Assembly: GCF_029168945.1 (NCBI RefSeq)
Contig: NC_083601.1
Span: 39,235,660 to 39,299,659 of the forward strand
Length of the DNA: 64,000 bases
Direction: 5' to 3'
DNA from: Cannabis sativa
Lineage: Eukaryota; Streptophyta; Magnoliopsida; Rosales; Cannabaceae
Shown here: positions 10,722-22,234 of the stretch, piece after piece
Position numbering within the stretch: the first letter of the stretch is position 1
Layout of the letters: every line of letters begins with the position of its first letter
Program-made: the position numbers and the translations under genes
Notes under the pieces: generated by a model
Seen by the model: the letters and a program-made list of their open reading frames with translations, nothing else
Database searches by the model: none
What the model was told of the DNA's origin: nothing

Positions 10722-11726
10722 TGTTAAAATTAGACCTCACTGTAACCTTTATTATTACAGTTTTACAGATGAAGAGAAAAAATACAAATAAATACAACCA
10801 GAACTCAACAGAAAACAGATCCTAGGTGGCTTCGCCTCTAGTGGATCAAGATCTGGTTGTTAGTTACACCCGAAGCTGTAACTAACTTCCAGATCTATGA
10901 TCAACCCTAAAACTACAAGTATAAAAGGGACACTAGATCATACCAGATCTCTCAGTCGAGAGATACCAAAAACTCGAACCACAAGGCGAATCCGAAAGCT
11001 TCTGCTCCAAATCTCAGCAGTCCATGTTCATGCAAAGAAAGAAAAAGTGTTAGTGAGTGAGAAACCAAGAAAATACAGAGAGATAAACACATAGAAAGAA
11101 AAGAGAGCAAATCTGAAATACCAGTCAAAGTGTTGTGACTTGGATTTCTCACCTTTGTATCAATCTTCATCATAATAGTGCGGATACGTAGATCGTGCAA
11201 GGCGAGCTCGAAGAGGACGTACCCACGATTTAGGGCGAACCTCTATAATCTGCGGTGTTAATTTTCTAACCCTAACCTAATGATCTATGCTTGATATTTG
11301 TATGTGTGTATTGTGTGGTGTTTTGGGAAGGTTTCGGTAAGATCGATCGATAGATCGAGAAGAATCTACGGTTACAGGGTTTGAGAACCGGAGAGAAGGC
11401 GAGAGAGAAGAGAGAGAGTTTGAGAAACTCTCAAATGTTCGAAGGTGCAAATGAGCTAGGGTTAGCTCGATTGAACTTAGTTTTGTTCAAGTGAGAACGA
11501 CAAATCGTTTGGCTTAAACGATTTGTCGTGTGAGTAAAAAAAAAAAAAAAAAAAAAAAAACGACAAGCTTCGTTGTCGTGCAGAAAGAAACGGCCAAGGT
11601 TTCTTTGTCGTTGATTGGGTTTCTAAATTGTATTTTTACGGGACAAATTTGTCCCCTGTCGTTTCTAACTCGTAAAATTGAGTTGGTGTAGGTTAAACTT
11701 GGAATTTCACCAAGCCAAATTCTACA
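10722..11726 (+). repeat. 5' LTR of the degraded copia element
   Basis: 1005 bp with TG...CA ends. It carries a TATA box (TATAAAAG, 10920-10927), a 13-bp-arm inverted repeat at 11498-11528, a run of 25 A at 11536-11560 and a second hairpin at 11561-11578. All recur in the other LTR. Confidence 0.93.
11498..11578 (+). repeat. LTR hairpin, poly(A), hairpin module
   Basis: Arms CGACAAATCGTTT and AAACGATTTGTCG around the 5-base loop GGCTT (11498-11528), then 25 A residues (11536-11560), then CGACAA/TTGTCG arms (11561-11578). The same module occurs at 16896-16980 in the other LTR. The words CGACAA and TTGTCG recur several times within about 100 bp. Function unknown; it could form a strong RNA structure in LTR transcripts. 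Confidence 0.8.
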
Positions 11727-11730
11727 AAGA

Positions 11731-11741
11731 TGGTATCGAGC
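11731..11741 (+). other. Primer binding site, degenerate tRNA-iMet type
   Basis: TGGTATCGAGC, four bases after the LTR end. The copia consensus has an extra A (TATCAGAGC), so a CAG has again become CG here, matching the pattern seen across this element. Confidence 0.8.
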
Positions 11742-14700
11742 TTTGGTTCAAGCAAATCAACTCAAGAAAGAATCGAAAGTGATCAAGGGCGGGAGAAGAA
11801 GAAGAAACACAACACGAAGCCGTGGACGATGGGAAACACATGGAAATTCCACAAACCGATAATAAACAAATCTTCCTAAACTCAACTCAATTTAATTTTG
11901 ATTTTAACATACGAGCGATATCAAGGTTGACATTGATCGTTTTGATGGATCCTGATTACGGGGATACGGAGGAAAGATCGGATCCCCTGTGGCTCAACGA
12001 AATTACTTAGGGTTCTCGAAGACCTGATGAATGGCCGAGAAAACACTTCAAAGATTCAACAAGAAGAATCGTTGGAAACGACCCACTTTGGAATCATAAT
12101 TTTCAACCTTCGATGCCATTATCGATTGGTTGATAAAGAAGAAACACCGAAATTTAAAATTTGGAAGAAACTTGAAGAGCGAGCCAAGAAAAATCCCTAA
12201 CTAACAAGATCTACCTAAAAGAAAGGATCTTTGGGGTTTAAGATGAGTCACACTTTAAAACCACAGATCGAATCTTGATGAGTTTCTCGTAATGCACATT
12301 GAATTGGCAAATTCGGGAGAGAATGAAGCTCAAGTGATGAAAATCGGGCAATAATCATTTTGAATTCATTACACGATTCATACGAAGGAGGTAAAGATGG
12401 CAATCAAGTATGGAAGGACTTCAATCACACTTGATGAAGTCATCTCACTTAAAATCTAAAGACTTAGAGATGAAGAGTGAAAAATCCAATTCTGGGACAT
12501 GGTGAAATGAACCTAAGTAGAGGAAGGCCATCTCGCGAAGTCCTACCATAACGGGGGTAGAAGTAATAGTGCACGTCATCATCATAGAAACTCGAAACAA
12601 AGGAAAGAATAGATCACCATCAAGAGATGCAGTGATTCTACGGGTTGTTTCTATTGTGGAAAGGCATCGGACATTACAAGAAAGGCTACTTCTACAATAA
12701 TAAATACAAGAACGAAAGGTGGAAAGTTTTCGTAAAGATCGGATCAAAACAGGCAATGAACATGACAAGCAACAAGAAGCAAACTACTCGGATGGCTATG
12801 ATAGTGGTGAAGTCTATGTTGCATCTACATCTTTCAAAGATGAGTGGATTTTGGATTCGGGGTGTACCTTTCATATGACAAACTCTACAGGGAAATCCTG
12901 GCGATTACGAAATTCTAATGGTGGCAAAGTAATTAGGAAATAACAACACATGCAATATAGAAGGTTCGGGTAGTGTAAATTTTAAAATGTTTGATGGGAT
13001 TGTCGAACCACTAGCTGGTGTAAGGTATGTACCTAATCTTCTGTAGAATTTAATTTACATAAAGTTGTTACAGATGACATGGGTATTGTTAGCAAAATTG
13101 ACGGAGTTCAATGAAGCTAAGTAAGTGGTGCTAATGATAATCAAAGGACACAAACATGAAGGGTTATACTACTTAGATGGAGAACCGGTTACTCAATCGC
13201 AATAATGCGGTCACTGGCAAATCCGGAAGACCTAAAGGCCGTTCTATGGCATAGAAAGTAGGGCATATTAGTGAAAAAGGACTACGGATCATGAGTGATC
13301 AAAAATTACCTGCGGTAAGGACGGAAGTAAGTAAAGTTGACTTCGTGAATCTTGTGTTTTAGGTAAACATCATACATCGAAATTTAAAACGAGCATTCAT
13401 AAAACTAAGCATATATTGGAGTATGTTCACTCGATCTTTGGGGACCGTAGAAAACTCCAACACTTGGTGGAAATGTGTATTTTATGTCTATTGTTGATGA
13501 CCACTTTCTAGAAAAGTTTGGGTATTTTTACTTAAACATAAAAATGAGGCTTTATCTAAATTCATACAATGGAAAACCCTAATGGAAAATTTAACTAATC
13601 AAAGTGGTTAAAACCCTAAGGGTGACACAATGGCTTAGAGTTTTGCGGTGATGAATTTAACGAGATATTGTGGCTCGTTGGAATTGAAAGGCACGGAATC
13701 GTGAGAATTACTCCTCAACAGAATGGGGTAGCCGAGAGGATGAATAGGACCTTGATGAACAAGGTCGGATGCCTATTATTACAATGCAGGCTTACTAAAG
13801 GATTTTGGGGAGAAGCTGTGTTAACAAAGCCTTACCCGGTGAACAAGAAGCCCATCCAAGTGCCATTGGAATTCAAGACACCAGGTAGGAGATCCGGTCG
13901 GGTAAGCCCCCCGATCTCTCAAACTTAAGCAGTATTTGGATGTGCGGCACTTATGCACGTCAAAGTGTAGGTAAGTTAGAGCACAGAGCTCTAAAATGTG
14001 TGTTCCTAGGTTATCACGGAAGGTACTAAAGGCTACAGATTATGGGTAAGAGAGAAACAAGGTTTTAAAACCATAAACAGTAGGAGATGTTGTTTTTTAA
14101 GGAAGATTTATTCCCTTGTATTACTAATAATAATGCAATATCTAGTCCTACTACACTAACCCCGCGGTGCACATCTTGTGGACATGCAAACAAGGAACAC
14201 TCAACCTAATACCGTTCGAGGTGGAACCGAACGGGTGGAAAATACTCGGGGAGATGAAAACTTGGAAGGAAATGACCAAGGGATTCGGGATGACAACATT
14301 CGGGTGGAACCTATTGCGAAGAAGGACAAGAAAATGAGGCAATACAAGATTACCAGCGGCCGAGAGACAACTAGAAGGGTTCCTGACCTACACAGAGATT
14401 CAACTTCACGGCTTGGGAAGAAGTGCTTATGCATTTTTTCGTGCTATGGGAGTGGAAATGACAACCTAAGTCCTATGAAGAAGCCATGACCGATAAAGAT
14501 GCCAAGAAATGGTCCGAGGCAATGGACACGGAGATGGAATCTGCGAGAAAGAACAAAACACGGATACTTAGTGAAGAAACCTAAAGGGAAGAGCATAGTT
14601 TCATGCAAGTGGCTTTTCAAACACGAAGGACTCACCGAGATGCATCCTAAGAAGTTTAAGGCAAGGCTTAGTGGTAAGGGATTTACACGAGAAGAAGGGA

Positions 14701-16100
14701 TAGATTTTAATGAGATATTCTCACCCGTGGCTAAGTATAAAACCATCGAAATTATACTTACCATAGCTACTCAATTTGACTAGAAGTTGATCAAATGGAT
14801 GTAACTACCGCATTTCTACAATGGGGAACTTGAGGAAGAAATCTACATGCAACAACCTAAAGGATATGAGGAAAAAGGCAAAGAAGACTTGGTTTGCAAA
14901 CCGATTAAGCCACTTGTATGGACTTAAACGGTCACAAGACAATGGAACAAAAGGTTTGATGAGTTCATGATCGAAGGGGTTTTCAGGAGCTATTATGACA
15001 CCCGTCTATACTACGAAAGGCACTAAGATTGATGAAGTCATCTACTTACTACCGTATGTAGATGACATGCTCATTGTGAGCAAGGAAAGGACCGGGATTG
15101 ACCTAATGAAAGGTTGGCTAAGGGAAGAATTTGAGATGAAGGACTTAGGCAAGGGCAACTGATCCTAGGCATTAACATCTCTAGGGACAGGGAACATGGG
15201 ACACTAAGTCTACATCGGAAAAACTACATCGAAGAAGTCTTAGAGAATTTCTCTATGACTAATGCAAAGCAAACTAAGAACCTATGACTAATCGCACTAC
15301 CTAAGCAAGGAGCGATGTCCTAAAACTACATCGGAGAAAGAATCTATGAGTGAAGTGCCTTATTCTACAGTGCGATTGGGATCGGTGATGTACCTAATGG
15401 TAAGCACCGGACCCGACTTAGCCTTATGCCATTAGTGTACTAAGTAAGTACATGTCTAACCCGGGTAAACAACACCGGGAGGCTATGAAATGGTTCTTAA
15501 GATACTATCTGGGATCTACAGAAATGGGATTAAACTACAAAAGAAGGGACAACTGGAATGATCTTGGATACGGTGATGCGTACTACGGATGTGACAGAGA
15601 TAGTAGAAAATCTACCTCTTGCCTATTTCTTTACACCTTATGGGGAAATTGTATCCATTTGGAAAGTACTGGCTAACGACTGTTGTAGCATTATCTACAA
15701 CGGAGATACCGAGTATGTAATGTACAGGCTATTAAAGAAGCCATTTGGCTTAAAGGACTACTAGATGAACTTAAACTCCTAGATGAAGAACCTACAATCT
15801 ATTCGAATGCCAAAGTTGTATCCACTTGTGTAAGAATCTGTCTTTCACTTACGAGAACCAAACATGTGGAAATAAAGTATCACTTTATACGAGATAAAGT
15901 GACACGGAGAAGGTTGTACGGATGAGAAAGTTCCCACGAAGAGAATCCATCGATATCGGTACTAAGGTGCTTTCTGCTTAGCAAGCTTCAAGACTGCTTG
16001 GACTTGTTAGGGGTTGGTAGTGGTGGATGACCACTACCACTATGAGCTAAGACACTTGAGGACGAAGAACTATGATAATAAAGATTACGGAGATGAGATC
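11742..16100 (+). pseudogene. gag-pol remnant of the degraded copia element
   Basis: Recognisable pieces on the plus strand: a zinc-knuckle start (near 12645-12690); protease ILDSGCTFHMTN (12850-12885); the integrase C-terminal region TPQQNGVAERMNRT (13700-13755); reverse transcriptase KFKARLSGKGFTREEGIDF and FSPVAKY (14655-14740); the YVDDMLIV box (about 15056-15082); RNase H with DSRKSTS (15600-15620) and KHVEIKYHFIRDK (about 15858-15900). Frames change repeatedly and stops interrupt conserved motifs, for example after FD near 14781. The gag start cannot be assigned. No product is expected from this copy as written. Confidence 0.9.
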
Positions 16101-16112
16101 TAAGGTGGAAAT
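16101..16112 (+). other. Polypurine tract
   Basis: taaggtggaaat lies directly before the 3' LTR, the position of the plus-strand primer. The AAGGTGGA core is common in plant copia elements. Confidence 0.8.
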
Positions 16113-16925
16113 TGTTAAAATTGCACCTCACTGTAACCTTTATTATTACGAGTTTTACAGATGAAGAGAAAAATACAAATAAATACAATGAGAACTCAAC
16201 GGAAAACGTATCCTAAAGTGGCTTCGCCTCTAGTGGATCGAATGCAGTTGTTAGGCTACAACCGAAGCTGTAACTAACTTCCAGATCTATGATCAACCCT
16301 AAAACTACAAGTATAAAAGGGACACTAGATCATACCAGATCTCTCAGTCGAGAGATACCAAAAACTCGAACCCTAGAGTGCAAGATCTGAAAGCTTCTGC
16401 TCCAAATCTCAGCAGTCCATGTTCATGCAAAGAAAGAAAAAGTGTTAGTGAGTGAGAAACCAAGAAAATACAGAGAGATAAACACATAGAAAGAAAAGAG
16501 AGCAAATCTGAAATACCAGTCAAAGTGTTGTGACTTGGATTTCTCACCTTTGTATCAATCTTCATCATAATAGTGCAGATCTGTAGATCGTCTTCAAGGC
16601 GAGCTCAAAGAGGACGTACCCCTGATTTAGGGCGAACCTCTATAATCTCTGGTGTTAATTTTCTAACCCTAACCTAATGATCTATGCTTGATATTTGTAT
16701 GTGTGTATTGTGTGGTGTTTTGGGAAGGTTTCTGGGTAAGATCGATCAATAGATCGAGAAGAATCTCGGATCACAGGGTTTGGCTCGAGAGAGAAGGCAG
16801 AGAGAAAGAGAGAGAGTCTGAGAACTCTCGAAGGTTCGAATGAGTAAATAAGCTAGGGTTAGCTCTGATTGAACATAGTTTTGTTCAAGTGAGAACGACA
16901 AATCGTTTGGCTTAAACGATTTGTC

Positions 16926-16963
<38 letters not shown>

Positions 16964-17128
16964 GACAAGCTTCGTTGTCGTGCAGGAAAGAAACGGCCAA
17001 GGTTTCTTTGTCGTTGATTGGGTTTCTAAATTGTATTTTTCTGGGACAAATTTGTCCCTGTCGTTTCTAACTGTAAAATTGAGTTGGTGTAGGTTAAACT
17101 TGGAATTTCACCAAGCCAAATTCCTACA
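16113..17128 (+). repeat. 3' LTR of the degraded copia element
   Basis: 1016 bp, a partner of 10722-11726. TATA box at 16312-16319, inverted repeat at 16896-16926, A run of 31 at 16932-16962. The A run is 6 bp longer than in the other LTR. Confidence 0.93.
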
Positions 17129-17309
17129 CCTTGAAAGCAGAAGTGGAATCAGCTGCTCCTCCAGAGAACACCCTACTCTGCTTTGAAGAAGAATCTCTCA
17201 AAGAGATCTTAACCGTTGAATCACATCTTGAGATCTGGTCCTTCATTCCCTGCACCACCCGATTCCCTGCCTGATACAAAACTCTGCTTGCGTACCTCAA
17301 GCTCATCAA
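17129..17309 (-). pseudogene. 5' part of wound-induced protein gene (DUF3774/WIP), cut off by copia insertion
   Basis: The minus-strand ATG at 17309 opens 60 codons (MMSLRYASRVLYQAGNRVVQ...) ending TSAFK at the insertion site; in place it then reads into the LTR for one codon and a stop. Without the element the frame continues in phase into 10721-10631, giving an 88-residue single-exon protein, the usual WIP size, with the family C-terminus. Arabidopsis relatives are annotated as wound-responsive proteins; their biochemical role is not known. A TATA-like CTATATATA (minus strand) sits at 17465-17474, implying a leader of roughly 130 nt. The truncated 61-residue peptide lacks the conserved C-terminal motif. 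Confidence 0.92.
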
Positions 17310-17464
17310 TATTTTAAAATTCTTTTGAAATCAAAAAGTAAACAAAGAGATTTACGTGATGATTCTGATGAATGGTGAGAAATAAAGAAGAATATTTTCG
17401 ATTTGGTTGTGAGAAAGGATTATGGTTATGGTTCTAGGTATGGCTGGTTATTTGTGCTTTATAG

Positions 17465-17474
17465 TTTATATATA
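17465..17474 (-). promoter_or_regulatory. Putative TATA box of the broken WIP gene
   Basis: CTATATATA on the minus strand, about 160 bp before the start codon. Further upstream are a G-box (CACGTG, 17641-17646) and two TACGTGGA motifs near 17689 and 17718, the type of element seen in ABA- or stress-responsive promoters. Confidence 0.5.
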
Positions 17475-17759
17475 GCGGCGTAGTAAAGAAACCAGGGGCC
17501 TATTGGATTTGGGTAAGGGCGTACTACAAATGGGATTGGGAAACAGAGGGCTATTGAATAAGATTGATGATATAGCAAGTCGCAACGGGGTTTCCAAAGA
17601 TAAAAGCAGAAATAAGGGGCCCACTCCGGCCCTCATGGGACACGTGTTCATCTTTTAATGGGTAGTTTGGATAAGAACAACGGGTTGTGTACGTGGATTT
17701 TGGAAGCTTCTGCTGTCTACGTGGATTGAGAAAGGGTTTTTCAGCATTTTGTGTCTCGG

Positions 17760-18038
17760 ATTCGGGTCATTATTATTATCTTTTCTTGTTTTTTTCGATC
17801 ATTTGGTTTTGGTTGCATTTCGGGGTTTTTTCCAATTTTTTTTAAGAGAAAAATCAAAAATCAAAAATTGTATTTCGAATTTATAATAAAAAAAATATAG
17901 TTTATAATAAAAAATTTAATATATAAACATATTAAATTACATTAAAATTAAAATATTATACATTAATTATTATTTAATAAATTAATTATTATCTAAAACA
18001 CAACTTAAAACTTAAAATTTATAAAAAAGATAGTAATA
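17760..18038. other. AT-rich intergenic
   Basis: No coding signal. It lies between the WIP promoter region and the pogo-type MITE. Confidence 0.5.
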
Positions 18039-18040
18039 TA

Positions 18041-18473
18041 CAATAGAACCTCTATTTAAAAATACTCTATTCAAGTATAATCTCTAATTTGTTATAAAAA
18101 AATTAAATTCCAATTTGAACCAGTTATAAATAAAAATAACCTCTAAATTGTAATTAGTTATACATTTTCTAAGTCTCGTATTAACAAAGTACACATCTAT
18201 ATAAGAATAATTACATCTTAATAAAAAATATATACATATATTTTGTAAATTTATTTATGTAAAATTAATAATTTTATTTCAAATTATAACATTATATTTA
18301 CTCTAAAATAATTTTAATATAATATAGTATTAATAATTATTTATTATTATTATTATATTGATATTTTTTAGTTTTTTTATTTTTTTTTTTCTATAACTCT
18401 ATTTAGTTATAACCTCTTAATTAGAATATAATTTACTTGGTCTCAAGTGTATTCTTGAATAGAGGTTCTACTG
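18041..18473 (+). mobile_element. pogo/Emigrant-type MITE, copy 1
   Basis: 433 bp. Ends CAATAGAACCTCTATTTAA and TTGAATAGAGGTTCTACTG are inverted repeats, flanked by TA dinucleotides (18039-18040, 18474-18475). TIRs of the type CAGTARAACCTCTAT with a TA target are those of Emigrant/Lemi1, the plant pogo-like Tc1/mariner group. It has no transposase and lies in the same orientation as copy 2 at 32718. Confidence 0.85.
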
Positions 18474-18539
18474 TACTAAAAAATTACAAACATAAATTAT
18501 AAAATATAAAATATTACTAGAAATATAAGATAAAATACT

Positions 18540-19535
18540 AAACGGGTGCTTGTCGGGGCGGGAAGTTTGATCCCCGTGCCCGCCCCATTTAACATTCAAG
18601 AATAAAGAATAATCCTTGTCCTCGCTTCGTTTCCCATTTAAACGGCGAATCCCCACCTCATTAGGAGCAGGTTGAGAAAATGTACATCCCTAAAACCAAA
18701 AGATTGAATTTACCATTTTTTAAATCACTCCAAACTATAAAAATTATTGTAAATATCTTTCTTTATTTATATTTTTCCTAAAAAAAAAAAAAAAATTGTT
18801 AATGTGTTACTAATGTGACACTAAATTGATAAATTGAATTGTAATCTAATGGTAAATATTTATATACATTTTTAAAGATAATATATATTTTTATTTTTTT
18901 AATGGATATATATTTTAACTTTTTTTAATGGAAATATGATATTTTAATTTTAATAAAATGAAGATTCAGCCAATACAATGTCTAACAACTCCAACGTGAA
19001 GTCGTTAAAATGAAAAACACAATCTAACAAATAATAAGCACTACGCGCAAGAAAATGCACTCTCTTATTAGCTGAACATTTGACAAAATTAAAATTGACA
19101 TTACTCAACTCAAGTTGGAGATTTATGAACTCTCACACCAGAAGTCCACATTCAAAAGGCATTTGAATAATTTGTAATCAATATTTTGTAATTGGTGTAA
19201 TTAATATTATTATTTTTATTATTTTTTATTTTGACATAGTGCTTAAAATCATTCATGATAAATTTAGGATGTAGATATTCTCAATCAGAGCATGACCTTC
19301 CTTGAACCACGATAGCTCATCGTCAAACTAAAAAATATGCTTTGTCAAACCATGGGCTACTAAATTCTTAAGCGAACCATATGGGACAAAACTGCTTCCA
19401 AAAAATTTAAACAATAAAGCTATAACGTTTTCAAACATCACACCCAACACATTAAAAAATGCATGCCTAAAGAGATCAATATAACTACACCAACTTTAAT
19501 TCCAAAAGGTACTTGTCTTGACTCAATGTTAGATT
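18540..19535. other. Intergenic with a GC-rich relic at 18541-18670
   Basis: The short stretch around gtcggggcgggaag and ccccgtgcccgcccc is much richer in GC than its surroundings and looks like a piece of a dispersed repeat. The remainder is AT-rich with no gene. Confidence 0.4.
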
Positions 19536-19539
19536 TTTG

Positions 19540-20800
19540 ACCAAAGTTTGTTGCAATATTATTTGCAAAATTGCAATAAGCTGCTATTTTTAGCTTATGA
19601 ATCGGGTTATTTTCAGAGTTAATTTGTCTTCTTTTCAATTATTTTTTGGAATGAGATTATGCTTGTTTTCTTTGATTTCAGGTTTCAATACTTGAAATGT
19701 GAAAATTGATCAAATATCGAGAATATGGTGTGGAACTAAATCGAAACACGAAAACAACGTTTTTGGGTGTCAGGCGCCCTACACTTGCGCTACGGCAAAA
19801 ATTACACCATGGAGGCACCACGATGTGCATTCTATTGGTTTTTCGAAAAGTACCAGGCATTGCGGCACCCTATGCTTTCACCGTGGTGCCATAATCGTGC
19901 AATTATGGTCATTTCGTACTTTCGTAAATCTTGAGTTGTGAAACTGAGTTTTTATAAAAGGGGTTGCGATTTTAATAGGAGAGATGCAGAAAAGGACCCT
20001 AGACGATAAAAGAAAGAAGATTTTGGAAGTGAGTGTGGCGATCCGATCGAGTTCTCCATCAAGTTCTTTCCTCTTTCCTTTTTAATTTCCTATGATAATT
20101 TCTATTTTTAGTTTAAACATGAATTTGATTGTTGAAGTTATGAACTAATTTCTCAATTTAGGAATATGATGAATATTGATTAATTTTATTACAATTTGTT
20201 AATGTTTCTTTTTGAATCTTGTGATTTGTTCATATTTGTGTTAATACATGTTTTAGATTGACTACTTTTAACATGATTTATGATCCTAATATAAAATCTG
20301 AGAAGTGAATATAAGGAATGCTCTAATTGAACAAACATCAGTTTTTATGTAAAAGAGAGTATTCACATAGCTTGTGTGACCTTTAGATTGTTTTTTAATG
20401 CAAACTATATGTTATTCTATCTCAGAGATGCAATAGATGATGTATAGTTTAGGACCTTAATGATATTTGAACAGTTAGGGTTATTTTTATAATCTGTCAA
20501 CACTTAAAGAAAAAAGACTAGTAAATTGCATTTAACAATTGAGTAAATTGATTCAACAAGATTCATATTCCTCATCTCTCATCCATATTTGAACAACATT
20601 AGTCGTTTTTTTTTTATTTATTTTCTGTTAATTTTTATTATTTCTTTCCAAGATTATTTTGTTTAACCAAATAGAAATACAAGTCTAATTTAGTGGTAAT
20701 TAATTTCAATTCCCTATAGTTTGACCTTATTTGTGTGAGTACTTCTTGATGTGTATACTTGCGTAAATTGCTCAAAGTCAAAGTGGGTTTGTTCAAGATC
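19540..20800 (+). repeat. Unnamed dispersed repeat, copy A
   Basis: Aligns by eye with 21080-22040 in the same orientation. Shared blocks include tgctatttttag, ttatg(a/c)ttgttttct, a middle segment that differs between copies, then acatgttttaga(t/c)tgac, tctgagaagtgaatat-like text and gagtatt(c/t)acatag. It ends with ttccctatagtttgacctt, a diverged match to the right-hand end of many plant LTR elements. No coding capacity is seen. It may be a non-autonomous LTR element or another large TE; the class is not established. Confidence 0.55.
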
Positions 20801-20839
20801 AATTGTTATGGATTTTCGAACACGTAAGTATAAATATTG

Positions 20840-21060
20840 TTTACAAGTAATAGACTCACAAGAGTGAGGTCGATCCCACAAGGACTGCAATTAATTACCA
20901 AACAATTAAATTCTTAATTCTATTTATTGACAATAAAAATAAGAAAGATGTTTAATTTCTACTAAAAAAAAGAAAATAAATAATTAAGGTGAAATCAACA
21001 ATGATTAAAGTTTAGGGTGATTCTTTTCAATTACATCTACTTGATATGGTTTTATATAAT
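20840..21060 (-). repeat. Partial repeat copy in opposite orientation
   Basis: gtgaggtcgatcccacaagga is close to the reverse complement of the terminal text of copy A about 100 bp upstream. Similar text (caggtcgattccacgaga) begins the copy at 47960. Two repeat ends therefore meet head to head near 20800. Confidence 0.45.
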
Positions 21061-21079
21061 TTAATTCTCAAATTTTAAT

Positions 21080-22040
21080 TTTTATGTGATAGCTGTTATG
21101 CTATTTTTAGTCTAAGTTTCAGGTTGATATTTATAGTTGTTTTTAGTCGTTGATAATACTTTTAGGATGGAATTATGATTGTTTTCTGTGTTTTTAGGTT
21201 CCCGTGGTTGTTACAAGTCAAGTGTGTCAAGATTTAAAAAAGAATCGAGGCGAGACAAATGAGAAATACAAATTCAGGATGTAATTGCATTCTCGCTGCA
21301 GCGAGATCAAGACAGAATGGGGCTATATCAAGGTTGCTCAAAGGCCGCGACGAGGAAGCGTAGGGCCGCAGCCAAGACTTCTCGATGCGACGACCACGAC
21401 TTATGGTTGCGACAAGACGATTGGCAGAAACCCTATTTTTTGAATTTGTGAAGTCGTCACGGCGAGGCCATTAGTGGTTGCAGCGACGAAGTCCGTACGG
21501 ACTCGAGGGGTAATTTTTTTTATTTTTGATCTATATTTTGAGTTTAAATTGGTTCTATTAAAGGAGATTTTGAATTTTGAAGGCCGCTGACTTAGAAATA
21601 GAACCCTATAAGCAAAAAGGAATACAACTAGAGCGAGCGTGGCAACCTAGATCCATTCCACCACCAATTTATTTTTTCTCCTTTTTATTTCTTCTATGTT
21701 AATTTCTGTTTTTAATTTAATTGTGAATTTGAACATGGAGATATTGAACTTATTTCACAATTTAACAATATGATCAATGTTGAATGGTGTCTTTCCAATT
21801 TTGTTAATGTGATTGTTAGTTTTTTGTTTTGAATTATTGTGATTTGTACTTATTTATTTTGATACATGTTTTAGACTGACCATCTTAATTATGATTTATG
21901 ATTCTAATATAAACTTTGAGAAGTGAATATTAGAAAAGCTCTAATAAAATAAACATAGGTTTTGATGTAAAATGAGAGTATTTACATAGCATGTGTGATA
22001 TTTAGATTATTAGGTTTTGTGTGAACTATGCCTTACAGAA
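21080..22040 (+). repeat. Unnamed dispersed repeat, copy C (truncated)
   Basis: Diverged direct copy of 19540-20400. The middle part (21280-21500) is unusually GC-rich and rich in gcgac/cgcagc words and differs strongly from the corresponding part of copy A, while the flanks are similar. Confidence 0.55.
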
Positions 22041-22234
22041 TTTCTCAAATTTGATCATAAGGCATGATTGTCTATTTTTTATGATGTGCTTTTAGGCTTG
22101 CTATAGGTGTTTGGTGAGACTGACTTATTTCTTGCTTATAATTTAATAGCTCATTTATGTAACCGTCAATTGATGTATGGATCATTGTGAAATCAGAAAA
22201 TTATGAGTTTAAATTCTTAAGCATGTCTTTTCAG

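Larger units (their letters stand above)
10722..17128 (+). mobile_element. Degraded Ty1/copia element inserted in the WIP gene
   Basis: 6407 bp. LTRs begin TGTTAAAATT and end CTACA (10722-11726 and 16113-17128), with an exact CCTTG duplication at 10717-10721 and 17129-17133. A primer site (TGGTATCGAGC, one base short of the consensus) and a purine tract flank the interior. Coding remnants follow the copia order on the plus strand: zinc knuckle, protease, integrase, reverse transcriptase, RNase H. They are broken by many stops and one-base shifts. LTR differences are mostly small indels and clustered substitutions, many exchanging CTG/CAG for CG-containing strings, so divergence should not be used as a clock without checking the sequence. 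Confidence 0.95.

Noticed and set aside
17466..17651. 61-codon minus-strand frame just upstream of the WIP start
   Set aside because: It overlaps the presumed promoter and TATA box, and its translation shows no family resemblance.
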